Shown here: positions 29,863-39,485 of the stretch, one piece after another
Layout: every line of letters begins with the position of its first letter
Numbering within the stretch: the first letter of the stretch is position 1
From: Microbulbifer taiwanensis
GTDB taxonomy: Bacteria; Pseudomonadota; Gammaproteobacteria; Pseudomonadales; Cellvibrionaceae
NCBI RefSeq assembly: GCF_014904815.1
Contig: NZ_JACZFR010000012.1
Span: 1 to 64,000, forward strand
Reading direction: 5' to 3'
DNA length: 64,000 nucleotides
Made by a program: the position numbers and the translations under genes
The notes under the pieces: model-generated
Databases searched by the model: none
The model's input: only the letters and a program-made list of their open reading frames with translations
Told to the model about the DNA's origin: nothing

Positions 29863-31827
29863 CTACGCCGGGGCCTTCTTCAGCGGCGTGACATTGTCGG
29901 CCCGCGGCGCCGGCGCCACCGGCTGCGGCGCGGAGCTGCTCTGGCGCAGCAGCTCCTCGAGCGAGGCCAGGGCGCTGTCGTTGCGCAGTATCTCCTCTTC
30001 CAGCGCGCGCAGGTCGGTGCGCTTGCTCTGGGTCTTCTGCTTCAGCTCGGTAAGCTTGATCAGGTGCCGGTTCAGCAGGTGTTTCTGGTACTGCACATGC
30101 TGCTTCAGCGGCTCCAGCGCCTGATCCAGCCAGCCGTCGGCGGCGGAGATCATCTGGCTGTAGAGGCGCCCCACCTCGTTGGCGAGGGTGGCGACAAAGC
30201 GCTCGGTAAGGCGGTTGCGCCGCGCCAGCAACAGCTGCGGTGAGCGGCGCAGCTGCGCCGCCTGGCGGTGCAGGCCCCGCAGGGCGACGCGGAAGCTGTG
30301 GATATTGAAGTACTGCTCGTGGGCCTCCTGGCTGCCGAGACTGGAGCGCTCGAAGATGGCATCCAGCAGGCGATTGGCCTGATCCACCTCGCGCTTGAGG
30401 TTTTCCATCTGGTGGTCCACCCCGTCCATAAAACCGTCGATGGCCTTGGCCAGGCCCAGCGGCGTCCAGCGCTCGTGCAGGGCGCGGCTGGTGTCGTCGA
30501 TCAGCAGTTGCAACTGCTGGCTGGAAACCGGTGCCAGCAGGGAGGCGCGCTGGCGGGCCAGCATGCGCTGGCTGGATTTCAGGGTCAGCAGCTCCTGGTG
30601 ACACAGCTTGTGCTGCTCACGCACCGTCTGCTGCAGCTGCGCCAGCTCGTTCAGCTGCTCGGAACTGGTGGCGCCCTTGCGCTGCAGGTGGGTCAGGGCG
30701 GCGCGGCCGCTGTTCAGGCGCCGCTTGAGCAGGTCGCGGGTATCCGCCATCAGGGTCAGCGCCTGGTGCAGGGAGCGGTGCTCCGCCACCTTCTGGCGGT
30801 GTTCCATCAGGCGCTGTACCAGCAGCTTTTCGAATTCGGCGAAGCGGCTCATCTGCAGCAGTTCCGGATCCTGCTGCTGGCGCGCCAGCAGCGCCTTCTT
30901 GGCCGACACCCCCACCACGTTCTCCTGCGGCAGATCGAGGAGCTTGCTCACCTGGGCGCGCATGCGCCGCAGCAGCATACCGGCGTCCTCTTCCGGATCG
31001 TCCCAGAGGGTGTCGATCTTGTTCAGCAGCGCCATCACCGCGGTGCCGCGGTGTTCGCGCAACGGCACCAGGTGCGTCTCCCACATGTTCAGGTCGGTAC
31101 CGCTGACACCGGCGTCGGCAGCCAGCAGGAAGGCCACCGCCTGGGCACCGGGCAGGGTGCTGAGGGTCAGCTCCGGTTCGTTGCCGAGGGCATTCAACCC
31201 GGGGGTATCGATAATGCGCAGCCCCTGGGACAGCAGCGGGTGCGGCAGGCAGATAAGCGCATAGCGCCAGGCCGGGATTTCCACCAGCTTGCCCTTGCCG
31301 TCCAGGTGACGGCGATCGAAGCCGTAGCGCGCCGCCTCTTCCGGCGTCACCGATTTGCTCGCCGCCACCCTTATCAGGGCCTCGCGGGTGGCCTCGGCGT
31401 CCTCGGCATCGAATTCGTGGGTCACCCACTTCTGCGGTATGCGGCGGAAACTCTCCAGGCTGGTGTTGGTGGCCAGGGTCTCGATCGGCAGCAGGCGCAG
31501 GCTGGCCTGCTCGCCGCCGTCGCTGAAGATCTCGGTCGGGCACATGGTGGTGCGCCCGGGCTTGGACGGCAGCAGCCGCTTGCCGTAGGTGTGCGACAGC
31601 AGCGCGTTGATCAATTCTGTCTTGCCGCGGGAGAACTCACCCACCAAAGCCAGGGTGAACTGGTCCTCGGCGAGCAGGGCGCGGGCCTGCTGTACAACCT
31701 GGCGCGCGCCGGCGGAATTGGGAAAATGCTCCCGAAGCCAGTTGTTGAAGCTGGCAAACTGGCGATCCAGGGCCTTTTTCCAGCGGTCGTAGTCGGCGAT
31801 ATGCTGGCGCAAGATGGCGTCTTCCAT
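29863..31827 (-). CDS. Dynamin-like GTPase
   Basis: A 654-residue large GTPase of the bacterial dynamin family. G1 is GEFSRGKT (residues 63-70), G3 is DTPG in LRIIDTPGLNALG, and G4 is NKID in VMALLNKIDTLWDD. The following region is mostly helical with coiled-coil stretches (LQQTVREQHKLCHQELLTLK; LKQKTQSKRTDLRALEEEIL), as in the stalk of dynamins. No obvious transmembrane helix is present, so membrane action would need a paddle. It lies alone between metX and yggT. Cellular role unknown; bacterial dynamins are linked to membrane remodelling or stress. Confidence 0.88.
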   Translation of the reverse strand: MEDAILRQHIADYDRWKKALDRQFASFNNWLREHFPNSAGARQVVQQARALLAEDQFTLALVGEFSRGKTELINALLSHTYGKRLLPSKPGRTTMCPTEIFSDGGEQASLRLLPIETLATNTSLESFRRIPQKWVTHEFDAEDAEATREALIRVAASKSVTPEEAARYGFDRRHLDGKGKLVEIPAWRYALICLPHPLLSQGLRIIDTPGLNALGNEPELTLSTLPGAQAVAFLLAADAGVSGTDLNMWETHLVPLREHRGTAVMALLNKIDTLWDDPEEDAGMLLRRMRAQVSKLLDLPQENVVGVSAKKALLARQQQDPELLQMSRFAEFEKLLVQRLMEHRQKVAEHRSLHQALTLMADTRDLLKRRLNSGRAALTHLQRKGATSSEQLNELAQLQQTVREQHKLCHQELLTLKSSQRMLARQRASLLAPVSSQQLQLLIDDTSRALHERWTPLGLAKAIDGFMDGVDHQMENLKREVDQANRLLDAIFERSSLGSQEAHEQYFNIHSFRVALRGLHRQAAQLRRSPQLLLARRNRLTERFVATLANEVGRLYSQMISAADGWLDQALEPLKQHVQYQKHLLNRHLIKLTELKQKTQSKRTDLRALEEEILRNDSALASLEELLRQSSSAPQPVAPAPRADNVTPLKKAPA

Positions 31828-31950
31828 GTAATTGATGTTCTTTTTATCTACTGCACGCGAATTTTGAGCCGATTATTGTCGGCCAATGGCGGGGATTATA
31901 GAAGGTCTGGGCCGCACAAAGTGCGACCCAGTACGCGGGAAGCGGGGGAA

Positions 31951-32559
31951 TCAGAAGCCGGGGATATGCCAGAAGAGGCTGTAGACGAAAGAGGGCATAT
32001 TGGCCATCTGCGCGAAGCCGAACAGCAACTTGTCCGCCACCGTCAGCAGGATAAACACGAAGATGGGGCTGATATCGATCATACCCAGCGGCGGTATCAG
32101 CTTGCGCACCGGCGCGCAGAAAGGCTCCAGCAGCTGGCGCAACAGCAGTAGTGCCGGGTGGCTGCTGTGGGGCGCTATCCAGCTGAAGATAATGGAGATC
32201 AGCATGCCGACGAACACCACCGCGATCACCGTCATGGTGCAACCGATCAGCGACCACAGCAGCGCACTGAGCGGATTGATCAGGCCGGCACCGGCGAGCA
32301 GGCCACAGCCGATAATCATCACTACACCCACCAGCAGCGCCAATACCAGCGACGCCATGTCGATACCGAACAGGCCCGGAATCACCTTGCGCAGCGGCAA
32401 TAGCAGCGGGTTGGTGACCTTTACGATGCCCTGGGAAATGGGGTTGTAGAAATCCGCCCGCGCCAGCTGCAGCAGGAAGCGCATCAGCACCGCAAACAGG
32501 AACAGGATGCCCAGGGTGGCCAGCAGGAAGACGCCGATATTGCTGAAGGTGTTTACCAT
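31951..32559 (-). CDS. yggT: YggT family membrane protein
   Basis: A 202-residue inner-membrane protein with two YggT units, each with two helices: LLATLGILFLFAVLMRFLLQ, VLALLVGVVMIIGCGLL, IAVVFVGMLISIIFSWI and IFVFILLTVADKLLFGF. The motif NPISQGIVKVTNPLLLPLRK and its C-terminal echo PFCAPVRKLIPPLGMIDISP are family hallmarks. YggT lies by proC and yggS in many bacteria; function is unsettled, with links to osmotic stress and membrane protein insertion proposed elsewhere. Confidence 0.93.
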   Translation of the reverse strand: MVNTFSNIGVFLLATLGILFLFAVLMRFLLQLARADFYNPISQGIVKVTNPLLLPLRKVIPGLFGIDMASLVLALLVGVVMIIGCGLLAGAGLINPLSALLWSLIGCTMTVIAVVFVGMLISIIFSWIAPHSSHPALLLLRQLLEPFCAPVRKLIPPLGMIDISPIFVFILLTVADKLLFGFAQMANMPSFVYSLFWHIPGF

Positions 32560-32610
32560 TGAAATTCCCTTTGGGGTGACAGGTCTGCGGTGCCACTGGC
32601 ATCGCGCGAA

Positions 32611-33438
32611 TTATTGGTCCAGCTCCCGCGCCATCTCGGCGGCGCGCTCGGCGCAGTCGCGCATGGCCTGCTCCACCAGTTGCGGCAGGCCGCCGCTCTG
32701 GAAACGCCTTATCGCGCGCTCGGTGGTGCCGTTCGGGGACATGACATTGCGCTTCAACTGCGCCACATCCACATCACTGGCTGCAGCCAGTTTCGCCGCC
32801 CCCAGGGCGGTTTGCAAGGTGAGTCGCTCGGCGTCGGCGCGCGCCATGCCGGCCTTCACTGCCGCGTCGATCATCGACTCCATAAACTGGAAATAGTAGG
32901 CGGGACCCGAACCGGATACGGCGATCACGCGATCGATACCGGTCTCTTCCTCGACCCAGAGAGCGATCCCCACCGCCTCCGCCATCTGTGTGGCAATCTG
33001 CCTCTGTGCATCGCTGACACCCTCGCCGGCATAGAGGCCGGTCACGCCGGTGCCGACCAGTGCCGGGGTATTGGGCATGGCGCGCACTATCGGCACGCCG
33101 GCACCGAGCCAGCGCTGGTAGGCGGACAGCGGAATACCCGCGGCCAGGGTGATTACCAGGGGTTTGCGATCGCTCACTATGCCAGCCAGGGATTCGCACA
33201 GCGCCTTCATCCCCTGTGGCTTGACCGACAGCACCAGCACATCGGCATCGGCCAGTGCGGCGGCGTTGTCGGTGCTCACCTGCACACCGGTGCGCGCGGC
33301 GAAATCCGCTAGCTTTTTGTGGTCGCGCCCGGTGGCGACAATCCTGTCCGCCGGATAGCCGCTCGCCACCAGGCCGCCGATCACCGCGCCGGCCATATTG
33401 CCGGCGCCGCCGATAAATACCATCTTGGGTTCTGTCAC
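32611..33438 (-). CDS. proC: Pyrroline-5-carboxylate reductase
   Basis: Last step of proline synthesis, NAD(P)H reduction of pyrroline-5-carboxylate. The nucleotide-binding loop is FIGGAGNMAGAVIGGL, with LVLSVKPQGM, VRAMPNTPALVGTGVTGLYA and the C-terminal signature around DAAVKAGMARADAERLTLQT. I place the start at GTG 33438 (MTEPKMVFIGG, 275 residues) because an AGAGG lies upstream; ATG at 33423 is possible. Confidence 0.96.
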   Translation of the reverse strand: MTEPKMVFIGGAGNMAGAVIGGLVASGYPADRIVATGRDHKKLADFAARTGVQVSTDNAAALADADVLVLSVKPQGMKALCESLAGIVSDRKPLVITLAAGIPLSAYQRWLGAGVPIVRAMPNTPALVGTGVTGLYAGEGVSDAQRQIATQMAEAVGIALWVEEETGIDRVIAVSGSGPAYYFQFMESMIDAAVKAGMARADAERLTLQTALGAAKLAAASDVDVAQLKRNVMSPNGTTERAIRRFQSGGLPQLVEQAMRDCAERAAEMARELDQ

Positions 33439-33624
33439 TACTACCTCTGCGGTTGTGCGCAGACTGTGCGCTGATTGTTTCGACCAGATTATGGACGCGG
33501 CCGCGATCAAATAAAAATCTGGCGGCCTTTTGCCCCGACCGCAGCACCACTCGCCGCAAACCGTTGGCGCTATCGCCGGCGACTTTTACTATGAGGTCGC
33601 GCATCACAATAACAAGGAACGCAG

Positions 33625-35664
33625 ATGAACAAGTCCAGACCCCTCAGCTGGCTGGCACTCGCCCTCGGAATGGGCGCCGCCAGCCTGTCACTCGCCGCGG
33701 TGGAGAGCCGCACCCTCAACAACGGTAACCTGGTCATGGAGGATATTCCGGCGATACCCGAGTCGCTCGCCGAGGACCTCAACCGCTACCAGAATGTGCG
33801 CTCGGCGGCGTTCCAGGGCTGGGTCGAAGGAGAGGATGGACTCTATATCTCCACCCGATTCGGCGAAGTCAACCAGCTGCACCGGGTCGACAGGCCCGGC
33901 GGCGCGCGCCAGCAGCTGACCTACTTCCGCGAGCCGGTGGGCCAGATCAGTCCGCGGCCGAACTTCTCCGATGTGGCCTTCACCATGGATGCCGGCGGTA
34001 GCGAGGACACGCAGATTTTCCTGTTCGACCCCGCCACCGGCGCCAGCCGCATGATCACCGACGGCGAATCCCGCAACGGCGCCATGGCCTGGAGCGATGA
34101 CGGCAGCGCCCTCGCCTACCAGAGCACCCGCCGCAACGGCAGGTCCAACGACCTATGGATAACCCGCTTCTCCGCCAGCGGCCACAGCAGCACCCTGGCA
34201 CTGGAATCGCCGGACGGCAGCTGGTGGGGCCCCGCGGCCTTCAGCGCCGACAACCGCCAGCTGCTGGTGCAGCAGTACATCTCGTCCACCAATTCGCTGG
34301 TGCACCTGCTCGACCTGCAGAATGGTGAATTGACTCCCATCGCCGGGGACAGCGACAGCGAGTCGCGCAACTACGCCATGGACTTCAGCCGCGACGGCGT
34401 CTTCTATGTCAGCGACCGCAACGGCGAGTTCGCGCAGCTGATCCACCGGGCGTCCGCTTCCGGCGAGGAGCGAGTCATCACCGCGGATATCCCCTGGGAT
34501 ATCACCGCCCTGGCGCTGAGCACCGACAAGCGCCGCGGCGCCTTCACCGTCAACGAGAACGGCGTCGACAAGTTGTACCTGTTCGACCCGCGCAGCTTCC
34601 GCTACCGCAAGGTGGACAGCCTGCCGATCGGCGTGATCGGCGGCCTCGAGTTCGACAGCGAGGGCGAGCGGCTGGCGCTGTCCATCAATACGCCCAGGAC
34701 ACCGACCGACACCTTCGTCCTGCAGCTGCGCCGCAACCCGCTGCGTGCCGGGGAACTGCGGCGCTGGACCGAGAGCGAGGTCGGCGGGCTGGATACCGGT
34801 AAATTCGTCGAGCCGCAGCTGGTGCACTACCCCACTTTCGATGAGGTCGACGGCGAGCAGCGCGAGATACCCGCCTTCGTCTACCGCCCCCGCGGTGTCG
34901 AGGGGCCGGTGCCGGTGGTGATTTCCATTCACGGCGGTCCCGAGGGCCAGTACCGCCCCTATTTCAGCAGCACCTACCAGCTGTGGTTGCAGAAGCTCGG
35001 CGTCGCCGTGATTGCGCCCAATGTGCGCGGCTCCGCCGGCTACGGCAAAACCTATGTGGCGCTGGATAACGGCTACCAGCGCGAGGACTCGGTGCGGGAT
35101 ATCGGTGCGCTGCTGGACTGGATAGACACCCAGCCGGACCTGGACGGCGAACGGGTGGCGGTATTCGGCGGCAGCTACGGCGGCTATATGGTGCTGGCCA
35201 GCGCCATGCACTACAGCGATCGGCTGCGCGCGGCGGTGGACATAGTCGGCATCTCCAACTTCGTCACCTTCCTGACCAACACCCGCGACTACCGCCGCGA
35301 CCTGCGCCGGGTGGAGTACGGCGATGAGCGCGATCCCGATATGCGCGCCTTCCTGAATAAGATCAGTCCCAGCAACAATGTGGACAGGATCCGCGTGCCT
35401 ATCTTCGTCGCCCAGGGTGAGAACGATCCGCGGGTGCCGGTGAGTGAAGCGGAGCAGATAGTGGCGGCGCTGCGCGACGGCGGCAAACCGGTCTGGTATA
35501 TGAACGCGCTGAACGAGGGGCACGGCTACCGCAAGAAGGAGAACCGCGACCTCTTCGCCCAGACCACCGCCCTCTTCTTCTCCGAGCACCTGCTGGCGGA
35601 GCCGGTGGCCAGCTGGCAGGCAGACGAAAGTGAAGACGTGCAGTCGGCCGAGCTGGAACGCTAG
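33625..35664 (+). CDS. S9 family serine peptidase (prolyl oligopeptidase type), exported
   Basis: A 679-residue peptidase with an N-terminal signal peptide (about residues 1-24, PLSWLALALGMGAASLSLA). A WD40-like beta-propeller (about 50-400) shows repeated DGxxLAYQS-like blades; the hydrolase domain follows. The nucleophile Ser is in FGGSYGGYMVLAS (GxSxGG), the acid Asp is in AQGENDPRVPVSEAE and the His is in NEGHGYRKKENR. It should cleave short peptides, probably in the periplasm. The stop overlaps the convergent yggS stop by four bases. Confidence 0.9.
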   Translation: MNKSRPLSWLALALGMGAASLSLAAVESRTLNNGNLVMEDIPAIPESLAEDLNRYQNVRSAAFQGWVEGEDGLYISTRFGEVNQLHRVDRPGGARQQLTYFREPVGQISPRPNFSDVAFTMDAGGSEDTQIFLFDPATGASRMITDGESRNGAMAWSDDGSALAYQSTRRNGRSNDLWITRFSASGHSSTLALESPDGSWWGPAAFSADNRQLLVQQYISSTNSLVHLLDLQNGELTPIAGDSDSESRNYAMDFSRDGVFYVSDRNGEFAQLIHRASASGEERVITADIPWDITALALSTDKRRGAFTVNENGVDKLYLFDPRSFRYRKVDSLPIGVIGGLEFDSEGERLALSINTPRTPTDTFVLQLRRNPLRAGELRRWTESEVGGLDTGKFVEPQLVHYPTFDEVDGEQREIPAFVYRPRGVEGPVPVVISIHGGPEGQYRPYFSSTYQLWLQKLGVAVIAPNVRGSAGYGKTYVALDNGYQREDSVRDIGALLDWIDTQPDLDGERVAVFGGSYGGYMVLASAMHYSDRLRAAVDIVGISNFVTFLTNTRDYRRDLRRVEYGDERDPDMRAFLNKISPSNNVDRIRVPIFVAQGENDPRVPVSEAEQIVAALRDGGKPVWYMNALNEGHGYRKKENRDLFAQTTALFFSEHLLAEPVASWQADESEDVQSAELER

Positions 35665-36365
35665 TCGCGGCGGCCGAAGATATCGGTGCCTATCCTGACC
35701 ATGGTGGCACCGCTCTCGATCGCCGCCTCCATATCGCCGGACATGCCCATGGACAGAGTGTCCAGGGGCTGGTCCGGCAGCTGATCGCGCAGCTGCCGCA
35801 GCAGTTGCGCCAGCTGCGCGAAGGGGCGGCGCTGCTCCTCCACTGTTTCGCGAGCTGCCGGTATCGCCATCAGGCCGCGCAGGCTCAGGTTGGGCAGTTT
35901 CGCCACCGCGGCCGCCAGCGCCGGCAACTCACCCGGTGTCACACCGGATTTGCTCTCCTCACTGTCGATATTCACCTGCAAGCAGATATTCAGCGGCGGC
36001 ATCTCCGCAGGCCGTTGCGCCGACAATCGCTGGGCAATTTTTAGGCGATCGACGCTGTGCATCCAGTGGAATGCCTCCGCCACGGCACGGGACTTGTTCG
36101 ATTGCAGCGGCCCTATGAAATGCCAGCACAACCCCCGATCCGCCAGATCCGCCAGCTCGCCCTGCTTCTCCAGCGCCTCCTGCAGGTAGTTCTCGCCGAA
36201 ATCGCGCTGGCCGGCCTCGAAGGCCGCGCGCAGGTCCGGTGCCGGGCGGGTCTTGGAGACCGCCAGCAACGTCACGGTCGCCGGATCGCGGCCACAGGCA
36301 GCGCAGCCTGTGACGATCCGCTCACGCACGGCATTGAGGTTTTCGACGATGGTCCCTTTGCGCAT
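35661..36365 (-). CDS. yggS: YggS/PROSC family PLP homeostasis protein
   Basis: A 234-residue fold-III PLP-binding protein involved in pyridoxal phosphate homeostasis. The PLP Lys is in TLLAVSKTRPA, followed by FGENYLQEALEKQ, WHFIGPLQSNKSR, NICLQVNIDSEESKSGV and the phosphate-binding SMGMSGDMEAAIESGATMVR. It is divergent from pilT, as in Pseudomonas. Either ATG 36365 or the GTG/ATG just inside (VENLNAVRER) may be used. Confidence 0.94.
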   Translation of the reverse strand: MRKGTIVENLNAVRERIVTGCAACGRDPATVTLLAVSKTRPAPDLRAAFEAGQRDFGENYLQEALEKQGELADLADRGLCWHFIGPLQSNKSRAVAEAFHWMHSVDRLKIAQRLSAQRPAEMPPLNICLQVNIDSEESKSGVTPGELPALAAAVAKLPNLSLRGLMAIPAARETVEEQRRPFAQLAQLLRQLRDQLPDQPLDTLSMGMSGDMEAAIESGATMVRIGTDIFGRRD

Positions 36366-36435
36366 ATACTGGTGCCCTTACCGAACAGGAGGGCAATTCT
36401 AACTGAGCCCCCCACAAGAACCATAAGGTAGCAGT

Positions 36436-37470
36436 ATGGATATCACAGAACTCCTCGCCTTCAGCGCCAAACAGAACGCCTCGGACTTACACCTCTCCGC
36501 CGGCCTGCCGCCGATGATCCGCGTGGACGGTGACGTGCGCCGCATCAACCTGCCGCCGATGGAGCACAAGCAGGTGCACGGCCTGATCTACGAGATCATG
36601 AACGACAAGCAGCGCAAGGATTACGAGGAGTTCCTGGAGACCGACTTCTCCTTCGAGGTGCCCGGCGTGGCGCGCTTCCGGGTGAATGCCTTCAACCACA
36701 ACCGCGGTGCCGGCGCCGTCTTCCGGACGATTCCGTCCAAGGTGCTGACCATGGAAGACCTGGGCATGGGCCAGGTGTTCAAGCAGATTTCCGATACTCC
36801 AAGGGGTCTGGTACTGGTCACCGGACCCACCGGTTCCGGTAAGTCCACCAGCCTGGCGGCGATGATCGACTACATCAACGACAACAAGTATGAGCACATC
36901 CTCACCGTCGAGGACCCGATCGAATTCGTGCACGAATCCAAGAAATGCCTGGTGAACCAGCGCGAGGTGCACCGCGACACCCACGGTTTCGCCGAAGCCC
37001 TGCGCTCGGCACTGCGTGAGGACCCGGACATCATCCTCGTGGGCGAGATGCGAGACCTGGAAACCATCCGCCTGGCCCTGACCGCCGCCGAGACCGGCCA
37101 CCTGGTATTCGGCACACTGCACACCACCTCCGCCGCCAAGACCATCGACCGGGTCGTCGACGTCTTCCCGGCCGAGGAGAAAGCCATGGTGCGCTCCATG
37201 CTGTCGGAATCCCTGCAGGCGGTGGTCTCGCAGACACTGCTGAAGCGCAACGGCGGCGGCCGCGTCGCGGCCCATGAGATCATGCGCGGCACACCGGCGA
37301 TCCGCAATCTGATCCGCGAGGACAAGATCGCGCAGATGTACTCTGCCATCCAGACCGGCGCCAGCGTCGGCATGCAGACCATGGACCAGTGCCTGCAGGA
37401 TCTGGTGGAAAAGCGCATCATCGCCCGCGAGGTCGCGCGCGAAAAGGCCAAGATGCCGGAGAACTTCTAA
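36436..37470 (+). CDS. pilT: PilT, type IV pilus retraction ATPase
   Basis: A hexameric secretion-type ATPase of 344 residues, the standard PilT length. Walker A is GPTGSGKST (about 131-139), the Asp box EDPIEFVHESKK, Walker B DIILVGEMRDLETIRLALT, the His box ETGHLVFGTLHTTSA, and the AIRNLIRE motif (AIRNLIREDKIAQ) characteristic of PilT. It powers pilus retraction for twitching. A good AAGG precedes the start. pilU follows after 44 bases. Confidence 0.98.
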   Translation: MDITELLAFSAKQNASDLHLSAGLPPMIRVDGDVRRINLPPMEHKQVHGLIYEIMNDKQRKDYEEFLETDFSFEVPGVARFRVNAFNHNRGAGAVFRTIPSKVLTMEDLGMGQVFKQISDTPRGLVLVTGPTGSGKSTSLAAMIDYINDNKYEHILTVEDPIEFVHESKKCLVNQREVHRDTHGFAEALRSALREDPDIILVGEMRDLETIRLALTAAETGHLVFGTLHTTSAAKTIDRVVDVFPAEEKAMVRSMLSESLQAVVSQTLLKRNGGGRVAAHEIMRGTPAIRNLIREDKIAQMYSAIQTGASVGMQTMDQCLQDLVEKRIIAREVAREKAKMPENF

Positions 37471-37514
37471 ACAGGGGCCAGTCCCGCAACGCACAATGAA
37501 AGTGGTTTAAAACA

Positions 37515-38666
37515 ATGGAAATCGAAAGACTCCTGCAGCTGGTCGTCGAGAAGGGCGCATCCGACCTGTTCATCACCGCCGGGGTGCCGGCTTCGATCAA
37601 GGTGCACGGCAAGGTGGTGCCCGTCAGCAGCAGCTCCCTCACGCCGGAAAAGGCGCGCGAGCTGGTGGTGGGCATCATGAGCGAGAAGCAGCGGCGCGAA
37701 TTCGCGGAAAAGAAAGAGCTGAACTTCGCCATCTCGGTGCGCAACGTGGGCCGCTTCCGTGTGTCGGCCTTCTTCCAGCGCAACCTGGTGGGCATGGTGC
37801 TGCGCCGCATCGAGACCAAGATCCCCACGGTCGACGGCCTGGGACTGCCGGAGATCCTCAAGGACCTGGCGATGACCAAACGCGGCCTGATCATTTTCGT
37901 CGGCGCCACCGGCACCGGTAAATCCACCTCGCTGGCGTCTATGATCGGCCACCGCAACGAGAACTCCAAGGGCCACATCATCTCCATCGAGGACCCGATC
38001 GAATTCGTGCACCAGCACCGCGGCTGCATCGTGACCCAGCGCGAGGTCGGCCTGGATACCGAGTCCTTCGAGGTGGCCCTGAAAAATACCCTACGACAGG
38101 CGCCGGACGTGATCCTGATCGGCGAGGTGCGCTCCCGCGAGACCATGGATCACGCCATCGCCTTCGCCGAAACCGGCCACCTGTGCCTGTGCACCCTGCA
38201 CGCCAACAACGCCAACCAGGCCCTGGACCGCATCATCCACTTCTTCCCGGCGGACCGCCACGAACAGCTGTACATGGACCTGTCCCTGAACCTGAAGGCG
38301 ATGGTGGCCCAGCAGCTGGTACCGACCCCGGACGGCGACGGCCGCCGCGCCTGTCTCGAGATCCTGATCAACACCCCGCTGATGTCGGACCTGATCCGCA
38401 AGGGCGAGGTGCACAAGATGAAGGAGTTGATGAAACGGTCCAACGAACAGGGCATGCAGACCTTCGACCAGGCCCTGTACGAACTCTACGACCGCGGCGA
38501 GATCACCTACGAGGACGCCCTCTCCCACGCCGACTCCGCCAACGACCTGCGCCTGATGATCAAGCTCAAGTCCGAGTCGGACGCCGAGTACCTGAACAGC
38601 GCCGCCGGCGAGTTGAGTCTGCAGAATGATTCCGAGTACGGAGACGGCGGGCCGCAGCTTTACTAA
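37515..38666 (+). CDS. pilU: PilU, PilT-dependent retraction ATPase
   Basis: A PilT paralogue of 383 residues. Walker A is GATGTGKST, then EDPIEFVHQHRGC, Walker B DVILIGEVRSRETMDHA, His box ETGHLCLCTLHANNANQ and PLMSDLIRKGEVHKMKELM. The C-terminal tail (about 345-383) is longer than in PilT. PilU assists PilT in retraction and is needed for high-force retraction in relatives. Cotranscribed with pilT; a hairpin lies just downstream. Confidence 0.97.
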   Translation: MEIERLLQLVVEKGASDLFITAGVPASIKVHGKVVPVSSSSLTPEKARELVVGIMSEKQRREFAEKKELNFAISVRNVGRFRVSAFFQRNLVGMVLRRIETKIPTVDGLGLPEILKDLAMTKRGLIIFVGATGTGKSTSLASMIGHRNENSKGHIISIEDPIEFVHQHRGCIVTQREVGLDTESFEVALKNTLRQAPDVILIGEVRSRETMDHAIAFAETGHLCLCTLHANNANQALDRIIHFFPADRHEQLYMDLSLNLKAMVAQQLVPTPDGDGRRACLEILINTPLMSDLIRKGEVHKMKELMKRSNEQGMQTFDQALYELYDRGEITYEDALSHADSANDLRLMIKLKSESDAEYLNSAAGELSLQNDSEYGDGGPQLY

Positions 38667-38680
38667 TGTTCCCTCCGGTT

Positions 38681-38702
38681 GCCGGGACTCTCACGTCCCG
38701 GC
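38681..38702. repeat. Hairpin downstream of pilU
   Basis: GCCGGGAC and GTCCCGGC pair around a six-base loop 15 bases after the pilU stop. No T run follows, so it is a weak terminator at best. Confidence 0.5.
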
Positions 38703-38725
38703 ACTCTGCATTGGCGAAACCGCAA

Positions 38726-39472
38726 ATGAAAAAAGTAGCGATCATTACCGGCGGCAGCCGCGGTATTGGGGCAGCAACAGCGCGCCTGCTCGCCTCGCGC
38801 GGTTACGATATCTGCATCAGTTACCGTCAGCGGGCGGAAACTGCCGAGGCGCTGATTGAGGAATTGCGCTCGCTCGATGTGGAGGCAATTGCCGTGTGCG
38901 CGGATATCTCTGCGGAGGCGGATGTGGTGCGGCTCTTCCGCGAAGTCGACAATCGCTTGGGGCCGCCAACCGCTCTGGTCAACAACGCCGGTATCCTGCT
39001 GCCGCAGACACTTGCGGAAAACATGACAGCCGAGCGCATCAACAAGATCCTGCACACCAATGTCACTGGCACATTACTTTGCTGTCGCGAGGCAATAAAA
39101 CGCATGTCGACAAGTCACGGCGGCAACGGCGGTGCTATCGTCAATGTCTCCTCGGGTGCGGCGCGCACCGGCTCACCCAATGAATATATCGACTACGCCG
39201 CCAGCAAGGGCGCGGTGGATTCGATGACCATAGGCCTAGCCAGGGAACTGGCCAGCGACGGGATTAGGGTCAACGGCGTGAGGCCCGGCCCCATCCATAC
39301 GGAAATGCACGCGGACGGCGGTGAACCGGACAGGATAGAACGGGTAAAAACCAATATTCCGCTGGGACGCGGTGGACAACCAGAGGAAGTGGCTGCGGCC
39401 ATCGCCTGGCTGCTCGGCAATGAGGCCTCTTTTACGACGGGCTCGTTTATCGATGTGACGGGCGGAAGCTAA
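38726..39472 (+). CDS. SDR family oxidoreductase
   Basis: A classical short-chain dehydrogenase of 248 residues. The NAD(P)-binding loop is ITGGSRGIGAATARLLA, with NNAG in ALVNNAGILLP, the catalytic Ser in VNVSSGAAR and the Tyr/Lys in YIDYAASKGAVDSM. The C-terminal FTTGSFIDVTGG is typical. Substrate unknown. It is followed 13 bases later by a LysE-type exporter gene, and both are less GC-rich than pilU and algR, so the pair may have been acquired. Confidence 0.9.
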   Translation: MKKVAIITGGSRGIGAATARLLASRGYDICISYRQRAETAEALIEELRSLDVEAIAVCADISAEADVVRLFREVDNRLGPPTALVNNAGILLPQTLAENMTAERINKILHTNVTGTLLCCREAIKRMSTSHGGNGGAIVNVSSGAARTGSPNEYIDYAASKGAVDSMTIGLARELASDGIRVNGVRPGPIHTEMHADGGEPDRIERVKTNIPLGRGGQPEEVAAAIAWLLGNEASFTTGSFIDVTGGS

Positions 39473-39485
39473 AAGGAGAATAGAG

